From the NCBI RefSeq assembly GCF_900091725.1, contig NZ_FMBW01000087.1:1-64000 (forward strand): DNA of 64,000 nt, given 5' to 3'. This document shows, piece by piece, positions 25,391 through 33,705 of the stretch. Position 1 is the first letter of the stretch. Each line of letters opens with the position of its first letter. This DNA is from Streptomyces sp. DvalAA-43 (lineage in GTDB: Bacteria > Actinomycetota > Actinomycetes > Streptomycetales > Streptomycetaceae). The position numbers and the translations under genes were made by a program. The notes under the pieces are model-generated. The model did no database searches. It saw nothing but the letters and a program-made list of their open reading frames with translations, and was not told the DNA's origin.

Positions 25391-26257
25391 TCACTCGCGC
25401 CCGTCCGCCGGCCACCCGCGCCCCTCCCCCTCGGCGCCCCTGATCCGGTCGTAGGCCAGCCCGAGCGCCCCGTGCGCCAGCAGCAGCACCCCCGCGAGCA
25501 GCCACCCGTCGCCGCGGCGGTGGAGCCCCCGGAGGACCAGCGGCAGTCCTGCCGCGAGCTGGGCACCTGCCAGCACGCGGGCCCTGGGGCCGCGCAGCCA
25601 GGGCCCGAGGCGGCTGCTCTCGACCGCGTCGAGCTCGGCCTTCACCGCCCCGCGCCAGCCGGTCCAGACGACCGGTTCCGCTTCCGGCCGGTCGTCGGCC
25701 GCCGCGTACAACCGGTCGCCGGGGGTGTCCGGGTCGAGGCCCGGCGGCAGGATCAGCCCGATCCGGGTCAGGACGGCGAGCAGCCCGCGCAGCCGGATCC
25801 GCGCGTCGACGTCCGGGTCCGGGCGGGTCAGCTCTTCGAGCGCCTGGACGTCCAGCACCGGATCGAGGCCGAGGCGCTCGGCGAAGGTGCGCATGGCCTC
25901 GTCCTCACCGGCCGGGGTGCCGTCCGCGAGCCAGACGTAGCCGACCGGGCGGCGGAAACCGGACGCGAGGGTGTACCCGGCCCGGTCGCCGTCCCACCAC
26001 AGGGCGAGCACCGGCCAGGTCGAGCCGACCGCGAGCGCGGTGGCCCAGCCGGCCACGACCCGGTCGACCGGTTCCACCCCGGCGGCGGAGGCGTCCGCCC
26101 CGCCCTGCCAGGGCTTTCCCTCGGGGACGAGGACGGACCAGCCGTCCCCGGCGGGGGCGAGCAGCATCCTCTCGCGCAGCAGATGGGCCACCGGCCGTAC
26201 GGTCTCCGGTTCGGCACGGCACAGCAGCAGCGCCCCCGCGGGGGATGTCGCGTTCAT
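25391..26257 (-). CDS. Conserved hypothetical protein with C-terminal hydrophobic segment
   Basis: The product has 288 residues from ATG 26257 (two more in-frame starts lie within 9 bases). I do not recognise the family. The N-terminal part is a globular mixed domain with WSVLVPEGKPW and VGYVWLADGT. The last ~70 residues contain a hydrophobic stretch (WLLAGVLLLAHGALGLAY) that could be one membrane helix. It is transcribed divergently from the DUF4097/PadR operon and converges stop-to-stop with the DUF6104 gene. A 13-base palindrome, GGGCAATTTGCCC at 26271-26283, lies just upstream. Confidence 0.6.
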   Translation of the reverse strand: MNATSPAGALLLCRAEPETVRPVAHLLRERMLLAPAGDGWSVLVPEGKPWQGGADASAAGVEPVDRVVAGWATALAVGSTWPVLALWWDGDRAGYTLASGFRRPVGYVWLADGTPAGEDEAMRTFAERLGLDPVLDVQALEELTRPDPDVDARIRLRGLLAVLTRIGLILPPGLDPDTPGDRLYAAADDRPEAEPVVWTGWRGAVKAELDAVESSRLGPWLRGPRARVLAGAQLAAGLPLVLRGLHRRGDGWLLAGVLLLAHGALGLAYDRIRGAEGEGRGWPADGRE

Positions 26258-26326
26258 GTCCCACACGCTAGGGCAATTTGCCCATATTTGGCGCCCTTTG
26301 ATCCGCCAATGACCTCTCGACGTACC

Positions 26327-26376
26327 TTGACTTCCCCGATCCGCGATATATCGTGTTCAACAAGAGACGCGATATG
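26327..26376 (+). promoter_or_regulatory. Promoter with CGATAT operator repeats before the DUF4097/padR operon
   Basis: A TTGACT (26327-26332) is spaced 16 bases from TATCGT (26349-26354). The palindrome CGATATATCG (26344-26353) overlaps the putative -10, and a second CGCGATAT occurs at 26368-26375. The PadR-type regulator encoded by the second gene is the natural candidate to bind here. This AT-rich patch stands out in the GC-rich background. Confidence 0.5.
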
Positions 26377-26411
26377 TTGCGTCATTCCGTGCTCCCCGGG
26401 AGGTCAGATCC

Positions 26412-27269
26412 ATGCCTGTGTCGACATGGGCCATCGCCGAGCCCCAGAAGCTGACCTTCGACGACCCCGTGACGTCACTCAACGTGCGCACCGTCGGAGG
26501 CACCGTCAATGTCGTCGGCACCGAGGAGCCGACCGCCCGGCTGGAGGTCTCCGCGATCGAGGGACCGCCGCTGGTCGTGACCCTGGACGGCGGCACCCTC
26601 ACGGTCGCGTACGAGGACCTGCCCTGGCAGAACTTCCTCAAGTGGTTCGACCGCGAGGGCTGGCACCGCAGCGCGGTCGTCTCGCTCGCCGTACCGGCCG
26701 GGTCGGCGGTGGCGGTCGGCGTCGTCGGCGCGGGCGCCGTCGTCTCCGGGATCCGCGGGCGTACGGACGTACGCGGCGTCACCGGCGACACCACGCTCGT
26801 CGGACTCTCGGGGCCGGTCCTGGCCGACACGGTCTCCGGCAGCGTGGAGGCCCAGTCGGTCACCGGCGAGCTGCGCTTCCACTCGGTCTCCGGCGATCTG
26901 ACGGTCGTCGAGGGCGCCGGGGCCTCGGTACGGGCGGAGTCGGTCAGCGGCGACATGGTGCTCGACCTGAACCCGAACGGGAAGCCCACGGACATCCGGC
27001 TGACCACGGTCTCCGGCGAGGTCGCCATCCGGCTGCCGCACCCGGCGGACGCGAAGGTCGAGGCCAACACCGCCAGCGGCTCCGTCTCCAACGGCTTCGA
27101 GGACCTGCGGGTCAGCGGCCAGTGGGGAGCGAAGAAGATCACCGGCACGCTCGGCGCCGGGACCGGCAAGCTGCGGGCGACGACCGTCTCGGGTTCGATC
27201 GCGCTGCTGCGCCGCCCGCCGGCCGAGGACGCTCCGTACGATGCCGAGCCGACCGGAAAGGTGCTCTGA
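26412..27269 (+). CDS. DUF4097 beta-repeat (adhesin-like) protein
   Basis: The 285-residue protein starts at ATG 26412 behind GGGAGG. It is built of short repeating strands with recurring VSG or VTG turns (SVSGDLTV, SVSGDMVL, TVSGEVAI, TASGSVSN, TVSGSIAL), the DUF4097 right-handed beta-helix pattern. No signal peptide is visible. It is co-transcribed with the padR gene, which begins one base after its stop. This DUF4097/PadR pairing is common in Streptomyces and its function is unknown. Confidence 0.85.
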   Translation: MPVSTWAIAEPQKLTFDDPVTSLNVRTVGGTVNVVGTEEPTARLEVSAIEGPPLVVTLDGGTLTVAYEDLPWQNFLKWFDREGWHRSAVVSLAVPAGSAVAVGVVGAGAVVSGIRGRTDVRGVTGDTTLVGLSGPVLADTVSGSVEAQSVTGELRFHSVSGDLTVVEGAGASVRAESVSGDMVLDLNPNGKPTDIRLTTVSGEVAIRLPHPADAKVEANTASGSVSNGFEDLRVSGQWGAKKITGTLGAGTGKLRATTVSGSIALLRRPPAEDAPYDAEPTGKVL

Positions 27270-27270
27270 C

Positions 27271-28263
27271 ATGCCCCCCGTATTCGCCCACGGCCGCCTC
27301 CGCCTCTACCTGCTGAAGCTCCTCGACGAGGCACCCCGCCACGGCTACGAGGTGATCCGACTTCTGGAGGAGCGCTTCCAGGGGCTGTACGCCCCCTCGG
27401 CGGGCACGGTCTATCCGCGCCTCGCCAAACTGGAGGCCGAGGGCCTCGTCACCCATGCCACCGAGGGCGGTCGCAAGGTCTACTCGATCACCGACGCGGG
27501 CCGCGAGGAACTGGCCGGACGCACCGGCGAACTGGCCGATCTGGAAATGGAGATCCGCGAGTCGGTCTCCGAGCTGGCCGCCGAGATACGGGACGACGTA
27601 CGCGGCGCCGCCGGGAAGCTGCGCAGCGAGATGCGGGCCGCGGCGGACGAGACCCGGCACACGGGTTCCGGTCCGGGCCGCAAGGGCGACCGGGAGTCTC
27701 CCTTCGGCGACTTCGGCGACTTCGGGGACTTCGGCGACAAGGAGGCGTGGCGCGCCGCGAAGGAGGAGCTGCGCAAGGCCAAGCAGGAGTGGAAGGAGCA
27801 GGCCCGCCGGGCGAAGGACGAGTCCCGCCGCGCCCGCGAGGAGGCCCAGCAGGCCCGCCGCCAGGCCAAGGAGGCCCAGGACCGGGCGCGCGAGCAGATG
27901 CAGAACGCCGCCCGCCAGGTCCAGGAGCACTTCGCCCGGGGCGACTGGCCCTCGGGCGTACGGGAGGGGCTGGCCGAGATCACCGGCCAGTTGGCGGGCC
28001 TCACCAGGACGGGCGGCCGGCCCCCGTACGTCAAGCCGGAGCCCACCGGCGCCGACCCCGACTGGGGCCGGGACACCGCCGCCACCGGCGACCCGGCCCG
28101 CGACCTGGACCGCCTGCTCGACCGCTTCCGCGACGACATCCGCGACGCGGCCCGGGACCGGGGCGTCACGGATGAGCAGCTGACGGAGGCCCGCGGCCAT
28201 CTGTCGACGGCCGCGGCCCGTATCGGGGCGCTGCTGAGGAAGGACGACGACGGGGAGAAGTGA
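27271..28263 (+). CDS. PadR-family transcriptional regulator with long charged C-terminal region
   Basis: The product is 330 residues from ATG 27271. The N-terminal ~90 residues are a PadR winged helix (LRLYLLKLLDEAPRHGYEVIRLLEERF, AGTVYPRLAKLEAEGLV). Most PadR proteins are 100-190 residues. This one continues with a long, highly charged, probably coiled-coil segment (~135-235; repeated KEEL/KQEW/RRAREE) and a Gly/Asp-rich tail. A GDFGDFGDFGD repeat at ~149-160 precedes it. It probably autoregulates the operon through the CGATAT sites upstream of DUF4097. Confidence 0.85.
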   Translation: MPPVFAHGRLRLYLLKLLDEAPRHGYEVIRLLEERFQGLYAPSAGTVYPRLAKLEAEGLVTHATEGGRKVYSITDAGREELAGRTGELADLEMEIRESVSELAAEIRDDVRGAAGKLRSEMRAAADETRHTGSGPGRKGDRESPFGDFGDFGDFGDKEAWRAAKEELRKAKQEWKEQARRAKDESRRAREEAQQARRQAKEAQDRAREQMQNAARQVQEHFARGDWPSGVREGLAEITGQLAGLTRTGGRPPYVKPEPTGADPDWGRDTAATGDPARDLDRLLDRFRDDIRDAARDRGVTDEQLTEARGHLSTAAARIGALLRKDDDGEK

Positions 28264-28321
28264 CGGGCCGGGAGCGGTGCCCCGGGAGACCCGGGGACGA
28301 CCGGGAGAGACCTGGGGCGCA

Positions 28322-28380
28322 GTCGGGGAGCCCGGCGCACCACCGGGAGGCCCGGGGCTCGGTCGGGGAGCCCGGCGCAC
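28322..28380. repeat. Two copies of a 19-bp repeat 40 bp apart
   Basis: GTCGGGGAGCCCGGCGCAC occurs at 28322-28340 and 28362-28380. CCCGGGGCTC recurs at 28351 and 28411. The segment between the padR stop and the Clp-N gene is G-rich, non-coding and appears to be a decayed tandem array of about 40-bp units. Confidence 0.6.
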
Positions 28381-28418
28381 AAGCAGTGGATCCGGGGCGC
28401 GACCAGGAGACCCGGGGC

Positions 28419-29003
28419 TCAGCCCGCCTTCCTGAACCGCCCCGCGTCCCCGTCGTCCTCCCCCTCGCGCTCTCCGTACAGCACGCGGGTCACCGTCGCG
28501 TACGTGGCGCCCTGTGCGGCGAGCACATCGGCGACCACGCCGGGGCAGGCAGTGAGCGCCAGGAGGAGGTGCTCGTCGCCGATGAACCGGTCCTGGCGCC
28601 CCACCGCGATCCGCAGCGACCTCGCCAGGACGTCCTTCGCCCCGCGACCGAACGGACGGCGCCCCGCGCCACGCCGCCGCTCCCGGTCCAGCGCCCCCTC
28701 CCCGTGGACCTCCTCCACACGGGCGACGATCTCGGTCACATCGATGCCGAGGCCGGCGAGCGCGTCCGTGTCGGCCCGGGTCAGCCCGCCGTGACGGCGG
28801 GCCGTGACCAGATCGGCCTCGACGGCCGCGCGGCGGTCGGTGAGGCCCAGCGAGGCGGCGGCGAAGGCGGCCCGGCCCTCACGGCGGTCGAGCAGCGCGA
28901 GGAGCAGATGCTCCTCGGTGACCGCTGCGGCATCGGCCCGTTCGGCGTGGCCCACGGCGCCGGTCACGATGTCCCGGGCGCTCCTGGTGAATCGTTCGAA
29001 CAT
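28419..29003 (-). CDS. Clp N-terminal (ClpR) domain protein
   Basis: The product is 194 residues from ATG 29003. Two Clp_N repeats are visible: one at ~1-75 (MFERFTRSARDIV...TEEHLLLALLD) and one at ~95-175 (LARSLRIAVG...GDEHLLLALTA). No AAA domain follows, so this is a stand-alone adaptor or substrate-binding module rather than a full ClpC. The start overlaps the stop of the upstream HTH gene by one base (TGATG) and is preceded by GGGAGG, so the two are coupled. HTH plus Clp-N pairs are widespread in Streptomyces, and a stress or proteolysis role is inferred. Confidence 0.85.
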   Translation of the reverse strand: MFERFTRSARDIVTGAVGHAERADAAAVTEEHLLLALLDRREGRAAFAAASLGLTDRRAAVEADLVTARRHGGLTRADTDALAGLGIDVTEIVARVEEVHGEGALDRERRRGAGRRPFGRGAKDVLARSLRIAVGRQDRFIGDEHLLLALTACPGVVADVLAAQGATYATVTRVLYGEREGEDDGDAGRFRKAG

Positions 29004-29212
29004 CAATGCCTCCCGTACTTCTTGTGCACGGCCTGTCGGCTGACGCCCAGTTCGGCCGCGATCTCCTGCCACGACCAGCCCTGCGCGCGGGCGCTGCCGA
29101 CCTGTACGGCTTCGAGCTGTTCCAGCAGTCGGCGCAGCGCGGCGACCGCCCGCAGTCCCACCCGGGGGTCGCGGTCGCCGGCGCGCGTGGCGAGATCCGT
29201 CGCTTCCGTCAT
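29003..29212 (-). CDS. Small helix-turn-helix regulator coupled to the Clp-N gene
   Basis: The 69-residue protein ends in a helix-turn-helix (WSWQEIAAELGVSRQAVHKKYGRH) after a helical N-terminal half. There is no room for a Shine-Dalgarno before ATG 29212: the putative -10 box ends about 8 bases upstream. Two palindromic sites lie directly upstream and overlap the predicted promoter, so it probably autoregulates. It is translationally coupled to the Clp-N gene. Confidence 0.85.
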   Translation of the reverse strand: MTEATDLATRAGDRDPRVGLRAVAALRRLLEQLEAVQVGSARAQGWSWQEIAAELGVSRQAVHKKYGRH

Positions 29213-29215
29213 GAT

Positions 29216-29259
29216 GTCAACCTACGTTGACACGGACGGTCGCGTCAACCACGGTTGAC
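29216..29259 (-). promoter_or_regulatory. Two GTCAAC/GTTGAC palindromes over a leaderless promoter
   Basis: GTCAAC-CTAC-GTTGAC (29216-29231) and GTCAACC-AC-GGTTGAC (29244-29259) are perfect inverted repeats with centres 28 bp apart. On the minus strand, TTGACG (complement of 29244-29249) and TAGGTT (complement of 29220-29225) are spaced 18 bases. That places the transcription start at or next to ATG 29212. The HTH protein is the likely ligand. Confidence 0.65.
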
Positions 29260-29266
29260 AGAGACT

Positions 29267-29292
29267 CCACACGAAGACACCACACGAAGACA
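29267..29292. repeat. Exact 13-bp tandem duplication
   Basis: CCACACGAAGACA is repeated back to back at 29267-29279 and 29280-29292, between the HTH promoter and the GH5 gene 3' end. No function is apparent. Confidence 0.6.
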
Positions 29293-29333
29293 CCGCCCGA
29301 AGTCTCCGTGCGGCGACTCCCTGCGGGCCGACC

Positions 29334-30767
29334 TCAGCCGCGCGCCGTCCCGGTCACCGTCACCGTGACGCGCGCCCCCTTCCGGGCCTCGATCCGCACC
29401 TCTCCCCCGTGCCGGCGGACCTCGGCACGGCCGTCCACCGAGACCCGCCACCGCCCGGCCGTCGGCGGCAGGGAGATCTCCGTGGTGCCGCGGCGGCCCG
29501 CCGTATAGCTGAGCCGGTAGACGCGGGTGCTGTCGTCGTACGTGTCGGAGTGGACGGTTCCGGCGACGGCGGGGGCGTACGGGGTGGCGGTCCGGTCCTT
29601 GTTGGCCGCGAAGGCGCCGTTCTCGTCCAGGGCGCAGTAGCCATCGCCGTAGCACCACACATAGCCCGCCCAGCCCGAGGTGTAGCGGCTCAGCGAGGTC
29701 ATCGCGTCCCGGTAGAAGCGGCCCATCATCGGCAGCCTGTTGTTCAGCGGGCCCCATTCGCCGACGACGACCGGGATGTGCCGCTGCCGCGGATACGCGG
29801 TGACGGCGGCCTCGTACGACTCGATCCAGCCGGCCGACGGGTCGTAGTCGGCGCCCGCCTCCATCGCGGTGTTGTAGAAGTGCGGGGCGTAGACGGTCCG
29901 GTGGTCCCGGATCGCGCCCAGTCCGGTGGGGACGCCCTCGCCGACGACGGGGGTGGGTTCGACGAAGAGCCAGTTGGTGCGGTCGGCCGCGCGGACCGCG
30001 CGGGCCAGCCGGTTGTACATCGGGGTGAGCTGCCGCGCCTCGATGCGGCGGGCGGCCGTCGCCAGGTCCTCGCCCTCCCGGACCTCCCCCATCGGCTCGT
30101 TGATCAGGTCGTAGCCGAGGACGGCGGGGTGGCGTCCGAAGCGCTCGGCCAGGACCTGCCACATCCGTGCCTGGGCGCGCTGGAGGTCGGGGTCCTCGTA
30201 GAGATGGGTGAAGGCGCGCTGCACGGCCGGTTCGAAGTACTCCGCGAACCAGTCCTCGGGGTGCGGGGTGAACGGCAGACCGTCGGTGCGGGTCGCCCAG
30301 GCCGGGATGCCCCGGTGGCCGAAAGCCGGGCCGAACACGTCCTGGTGGGCGTCGAGCAGCACCTGGATGTCGTACTTCCGCGCCCAGTCCAGGACCCGCT
30401 CGATCTTGCGCAGATACCCGGCGCTGTAGTGGCCCCGGCGCGGCTCCAGATCGTCCCAGAAGACCAGCAGCCGGGCGAAGCCGAAGCCCTTGGCGCGCAG
30501 ATCGCGGAAGTGCTTCTCGGTGATGGCGGTCAGCGCCTGGTCACCGCGGTTCGCCTTGTCCTCGACGTTCCAGCCGCGCAGGGTGAGCGTGCGGCCCTCG
30601 TCGTCGGTGAGACGGGGGATGCCGGTCCGCTGTTCCGGTGGTGCGGGGCGTGCGTCGGCGGCGGGGGCGAGCGCCCCCGCCGCGAGCACGAACGAAGTGA
30701 CGATCGAGGTGAGCACGCTGCCCATCCGGATCTGTGTCCGGGTCCGTATCCGCGTCCGCATTCGCAT
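29334..30767 (-). CDS. Secreted glycoside hydrolase family 5 (endoglycoceramidase-like)
   Basis: The product has 477 residues. An Arg-rich n-region (RMRTRIRTRTQIR) and hydrophobic core ending AADA suggest Sec export; choosing the internal Met15 would remove the positive n-region, so I keep the long start. The catalytic TIM barrel has the acid/base Glu224 in DLINEP and the nucleophile Glu337 in VVVGEWGP. Substrate-site segments include FWDDLEPRRGHY and DAHQDVFG, which resemble the endoglycoceramidase/beta-glycosidase branch of GH5. A C-terminal ~90-residue beta domain follows. It probably acts on extracellular glycolipids or glycosides. It stands alone. Confidence 0.82.
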   Translation of the reverse strand: MRMRTRIRTRTQIRMGSVLTSIVTSFVLAAGALAPAADARPAPPEQRTGIPRLTDDEGRTLTLRGWNVEDKANRGDQALTAITEKHFRDLRAKGFGFARLLVFWDDLEPRRGHYSAGYLRKIERVLDWARKYDIQVLLDAHQDVFGPAFGHRGIPAWATRTDGLPFTPHPEDWFAEYFEPAVQRAFTHLYEDPDLQRAQARMWQVLAERFGRHPAVLGYDLINEPMGEVREGEDLATAARRIEARQLTPMYNRLARAVRAADRTNWLFVEPTPVVGEGVPTGLGAIRDHRTVYAPHFYNTAMEAGADYDPSAGWIESYEAAVTAYPRQRHIPVVVGEWGPLNNRLPMMGRFYRDAMTSLSRYTSGWAGYVWCYGDGYCALDENGAFAANKDRTATPYAPAVAGTVHSDTYDDSTRVYRLSYTAGRRGTTEISLPPTAGRWRVSVDGRAEVRRHGGEVRIEARKGARVTVTVTGTARG

Positions 30768-30799
30768 GGCGCAGATCAGAGCAGTTCACCCCGCACACC

Positions 30800-31765
30800 T
30801 CAAGAGCAGGTGAGCACAATCTTTCCGAACTGGTCGCCCGATTCCAGCCGTTCGAACCCCTCGCGGGCCCGGTCCAGCGGCAGCACCTCGTCGATGACGG
30901 GCCGCACCCCGGTGGTCGCGCAGAAGGCCAGCAGGTCCTCCAGCTCGTCCTTGGAGCCCATGGTCGAGCCGACCACCTTCAGCTCCAGGAAGAAGATCCG
31001 GGTCAGCTCGGCGTGCGAGGGCCGGTCGCCGCTGGTCGCACCGGAGATGACGAGCGTGCCGCCGGGGCGCAGCGACTTCACGGAGTGGGACCAGGTGGCC
31101 GCGCCGACCGTCTCGATGACCGCGTCGACGCGGTGCGGCAGCCGCGCGCCCGGCTCGTACGCCTCGATCGCGCCGAGCTCGACGGCGCGCCCGCGCCTGG
31201 CCTCGTCGCGGCTGGTGGCGTAGATCCGCAGCCCGGCCGCCCGGCCGAGCACGATCGCGGCGGTGGCGACACCACCGCCCGCGCCCTGGACGAGGACCGA
31301 GTCGCCGGGGCGCACCCCGGCGTTGGTGAAGAGCATCCGGTACGCGGTGAGCCAGGCGGTGGGCAGGCAGGCGGCCTGCTCGAAGGTGAGTTCCTTCGGC
31401 TTGGGCAGCACGTTCCAGCTGGGGACGGTGACCTGCTCGGCGAAGGTGCCCTGGTAGCGCTCGGTGAGGATGGAGCGGGGTTCGTCCGGGCCGACGCCGT
31501 GACCGGTCTGGCCGATGACGGAGTGCAGGACGACCTCGTTGCCGTCCTCGTCGGTGCCGGCCGCGTCGCAGCCGAGGATCATCGGCAGCTTGTCCTCGGC
31601 GAGGCCGACGCCGCGCAGGGACCAGAGGTCGTGATGGTTGAGGGAGGCGGCCCGGACGTTGACGGTGGTCCAGCCGGGGCGCGCCTCGGGGGCGGGGCGC
31701 TCACCCAGATCGAGGCCGTTGAGGGGCTGGTCGCGGTCGATGCGGGATGCGTAGGCGGCGAACAT
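30800..31765 (-). CDS. Zinc-binding-type MDR dehydrogenase / quinone reductase-like
   Basis: The product has 321 residues. A GroES-like N-terminal domain (SLNHHDLWSLRG, ILGCDAAGT) is followed by a Rossmann domain with VQGAGGGVATAA. The Cys/Glu zinc ligands of alcohol dehydrogenases are missing, so it is probably a zinc-free NADPH-dependent quinone or enoyl reductase-type member. It lies between the GH5 and malic enzyme genes on the same strand, with no sign of a shared pathway. Confidence 0.85.
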   Translation of the reverse strand: MFAAYASRIDRDQPLNGLDLGERPAPEARPGWTTVNVRAASLNHHDLWSLRGVGLAEDKLPMILGCDAAGTDEDGNEVVLHSVIGQTGHGVGPDEPRSILTERYQGTFAEQVTVPSWNVLPKPKELTFEQAACLPTAWLTAYRMLFTNAGVRPGDSVLVQGAGGGVATAAIVLGRAAGLRIYATSRDEARRGRAVELGAIEAYEPGARLPHRVDAVIETVGAATWSHSVKSLRPGGTLVISGATSGDRPSHAELTRIFFLELKVVGSTMGSKDELEDLLAFCATTGVRPVIDEVLPLDRAREGFERLESGDQFGKIVLTCS

Positions 31766-31901
31766 GGCCCCGACGATAGGCCGGGGCGCGGGCCTGGCGT
31801 AACCGGCTACCGGTGTGACGCGCGCCGCGCATTCAAGCCCCTCCGGCGACGGAGGAGCGGGGTCCGGGGGGGCGGAGCCCCGGGCACGGCGCGGGACGGG
31901 C

Positions 31902-31959
31902 AGGGGGCGGAGCCGGCCGCAGGCACCCCCTATCCGTGCCCCACTCCGCTCCGCCCCCT
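31902..31959 (-). terminator. 12-bp inverted repeat downstream of the malic enzyme gene
   Basis: AGGGGGCGGAGC (31902-31913) and GCTCCGCCCCCT (31948-31959) pair perfectly around a 34-base loop, starting 12 bases past the malic enzyme stop. The arms resemble the GGCGGAGCCCC-type element common between Streptomyces genes; a further copy lies near 31870. Confidence 0.55.
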
Positions 31960-31971
31960 CACCCCACCGGC

Positions 31972-33183
31972 TCAGCGCCGGGCCACGCCTTCCGCCCGTG
32001 CGGCGGCCGCCACCGCGGCGGTCACGGCGGGGGCCACCCGCTCGTCGAACGGCGACGGGATCACGTAGTCCGCCGCGAGCTCGTCGCCCACGACGTCGGC
32101 CAGCGCGTTCGCCGCGGCGATCTTCATGCCCTCGGTGATCCGGGAGGCCCGGACCTGGAGGGCGCCCGCGAAGATGCCGGGGAAGGCCAGCACGTTGTTG
32201 ATCTGGTTCGGGTAGTCGGACCGCCCGGTCGCCACGACGGCCGCGTACTTGTGCGCGATGTCCGGGTGGATCTCGGGGTTCGGGTTCGCCATGGCGAAGA
32301 CGAACGCGCCGGGTGCCATCGAGGCGACGGCCGCCTCGGGGACCGTACCGCCGGAGACGCCGATGAAGACGTCGGCGCCCGCCAGGGCGCTCTCCAGCGT
32401 GCCGGAGATGCCGGCCCGGTTGGTGAGCCCGGCCAGCTCGCGCTTGACCTCGGTCAGGTCCTCGCGGTCCCGGCTCACGATGCCCTTGCGGTCGGCCACG
32501 GCGACGTCGCCGAGCCCCGCCTCCAGGAGGAACTTCGCGATGGCCACCCCGGCGGCGCCGGCGCCGGAGATGACGGCGCGCAGGTCGCCGAGGCTCCGGC
32601 CGGAGAGCTTCGCGGCGTTCCGCAGGGCCGCGAGCGTCACGACGGCGGTGCCGTGCTGGTCGTCGTGGAAGACCGGGATGTCGAGCCGCTCCTGGAGCCT
32701 GCGCTCGATCTCGAAGCAGCGCGGCGCCGAGATGTCCTCCAGGTTCACGCCGCCGAAGGAGGGCGCGAGCCGGACGACCGTCTCGACGATCTCGTCCGCG
32801 TCGGTGGTCGCGAGCGCGATCGGCACCGCGTCGACGCCGCCGAACTGCTTGAAGAGGATCGCCTTGCCCTCCATCACCGGGAGGGACGCCTCGGGTCCGA
32901 TGTCACCGAGGCCGAGCACGGCGGTGCCGTCCGTCACGACGGCGACGACCTGCGACTTCCAGGTGTAGTCGTGGACCAGCTCGGGATTCTCCGCGATGGC
33001 GCTGCACACCTTGGCGACGCCGGGCGTGTACGCGAGGGACAGATCGTCCTTGTCACGGACGGGAACGGTGGCCTGCACGGCCATCTTCCCCCCGCGGTGG
33101 AGGGCGAAGGCCGGATCGAACGGCTCATCGGTGGTGCTGTCAGTGGTGCTGTCGCTGCGAGGATTGACGATCTCCGCTGCCAT
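31972..33183 (-). CDS. NAD(P)-dependent malic enzyme
   Basis: The 403-residue product has the short bacterial malic-enzyme form. It has the SLAYTPGVAKV motif with its catalytic Tyr, the catalytic and metal-site run FHDDQHGTA, a VTDGTAVLGLGDIG segment, and a Rossmann fold with ISGAGAAGVA. It oxidatively decarboxylates malate to pyruvate, linking the TCA cycle to pyruvate and NAD(P)H supply. It is divergent from the amino-acid ABC transporter across a 522-bp gap. In S. coelicolor a malic enzyme is likewise next to such a transporter. Confidence 0.93.
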   Translation of the reverse strand: MAAEIVNPRSDSTTDSTTDEPFDPAFALHRGGKMAVQATVPVRDKDDLSLAYTPGVAKVCSAIAENPELVHDYTWKSQVVAVVTDGTAVLGLGDIGPEASLPVMEGKAILFKQFGGVDAVPIALATTDADEIVETVVRLAPSFGGVNLEDISAPRCFEIERRLQERLDIPVFHDDQHGTAVVTLAALRNAAKLSGRSLGDLRAVISGAGAAGVAIAKFLLEAGLGDVAVADRKGIVSRDREDLTEVKRELAGLTNRAGISGTLESALAGADVFIGVSGGTVPEAAVASMAPGAFVFAMANPNPEIHPDIAHKYAAVVATGRSDYPNQINNVLAFPGIFAGALQVRASRITEGMKIAAANALADVVGDELAADYVIPSPFDERVAPAVTAAVAAAARAEGVARR

Positions 33184-33705
33184 GGTGTTGACCCCTTAAG
33201 TCTTCATCGTTTGAGGGTGGCCACTCCTGGTTGAGGAGGGGTGGGCGGGCACCGCGTACGTGCCCCGCGTCGACGGTTGGCCCGCCCCGGCAGGGGGAAA
33301 TACATACGCGCGGGCGCGCCGCACACGCGCCCTGAGCCCCGGATGAGGGGTGTAAAGGTCTTTCTTACCCGACAGACCGCGTCATGGACGAGTCCAAATG
33401 GACTCGGTGACGTGACTCATAGTCGAATATCTGGACAAGTCCGCCAAGCGACGAAAGCGTCCACCAGTCGAGACGCGCCGCAGATCTTCCGGCGTGAAGA
33501 GGGAAACCCCGTGGATGGTCCGGCCTTGTGTACCGGCCCCACAGGGGTTCGGGGATCGCCCGTTATCCGATTTTGACATGAGCAGCCGCAGGTTTGAGCC
33601 AGTCCAAATGGCAAGATGCCCTAATCACACAGGGGGGCGACATCCACAGTCGTGCGTCCATACCGCCTGGCAACACCACCCTCACCTGCCGGAGGCATCC
33701 CGATC
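33184..33705. promoter_or_regulatory. 522-bp divergent regulatory region, malic enzyme / ABC transporter
   Basis: No ORF here looks real. GAGTCCAAATGGACTC (33390-33405) is a perfect 6-bp-arm palindrome. Its core AGTCCAAATGG recurs at 33601-33611, exactly 210 bp away. GGACAAGTCC (33433-33442) is another short palindrome. TTGACA occurs at 33573-33578 without a clear -10. The substrate-binding gene has GGAGG ten bases before its ATG. The paired motif suggests a regulator that can bind two sites. Confidence 0.5.
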
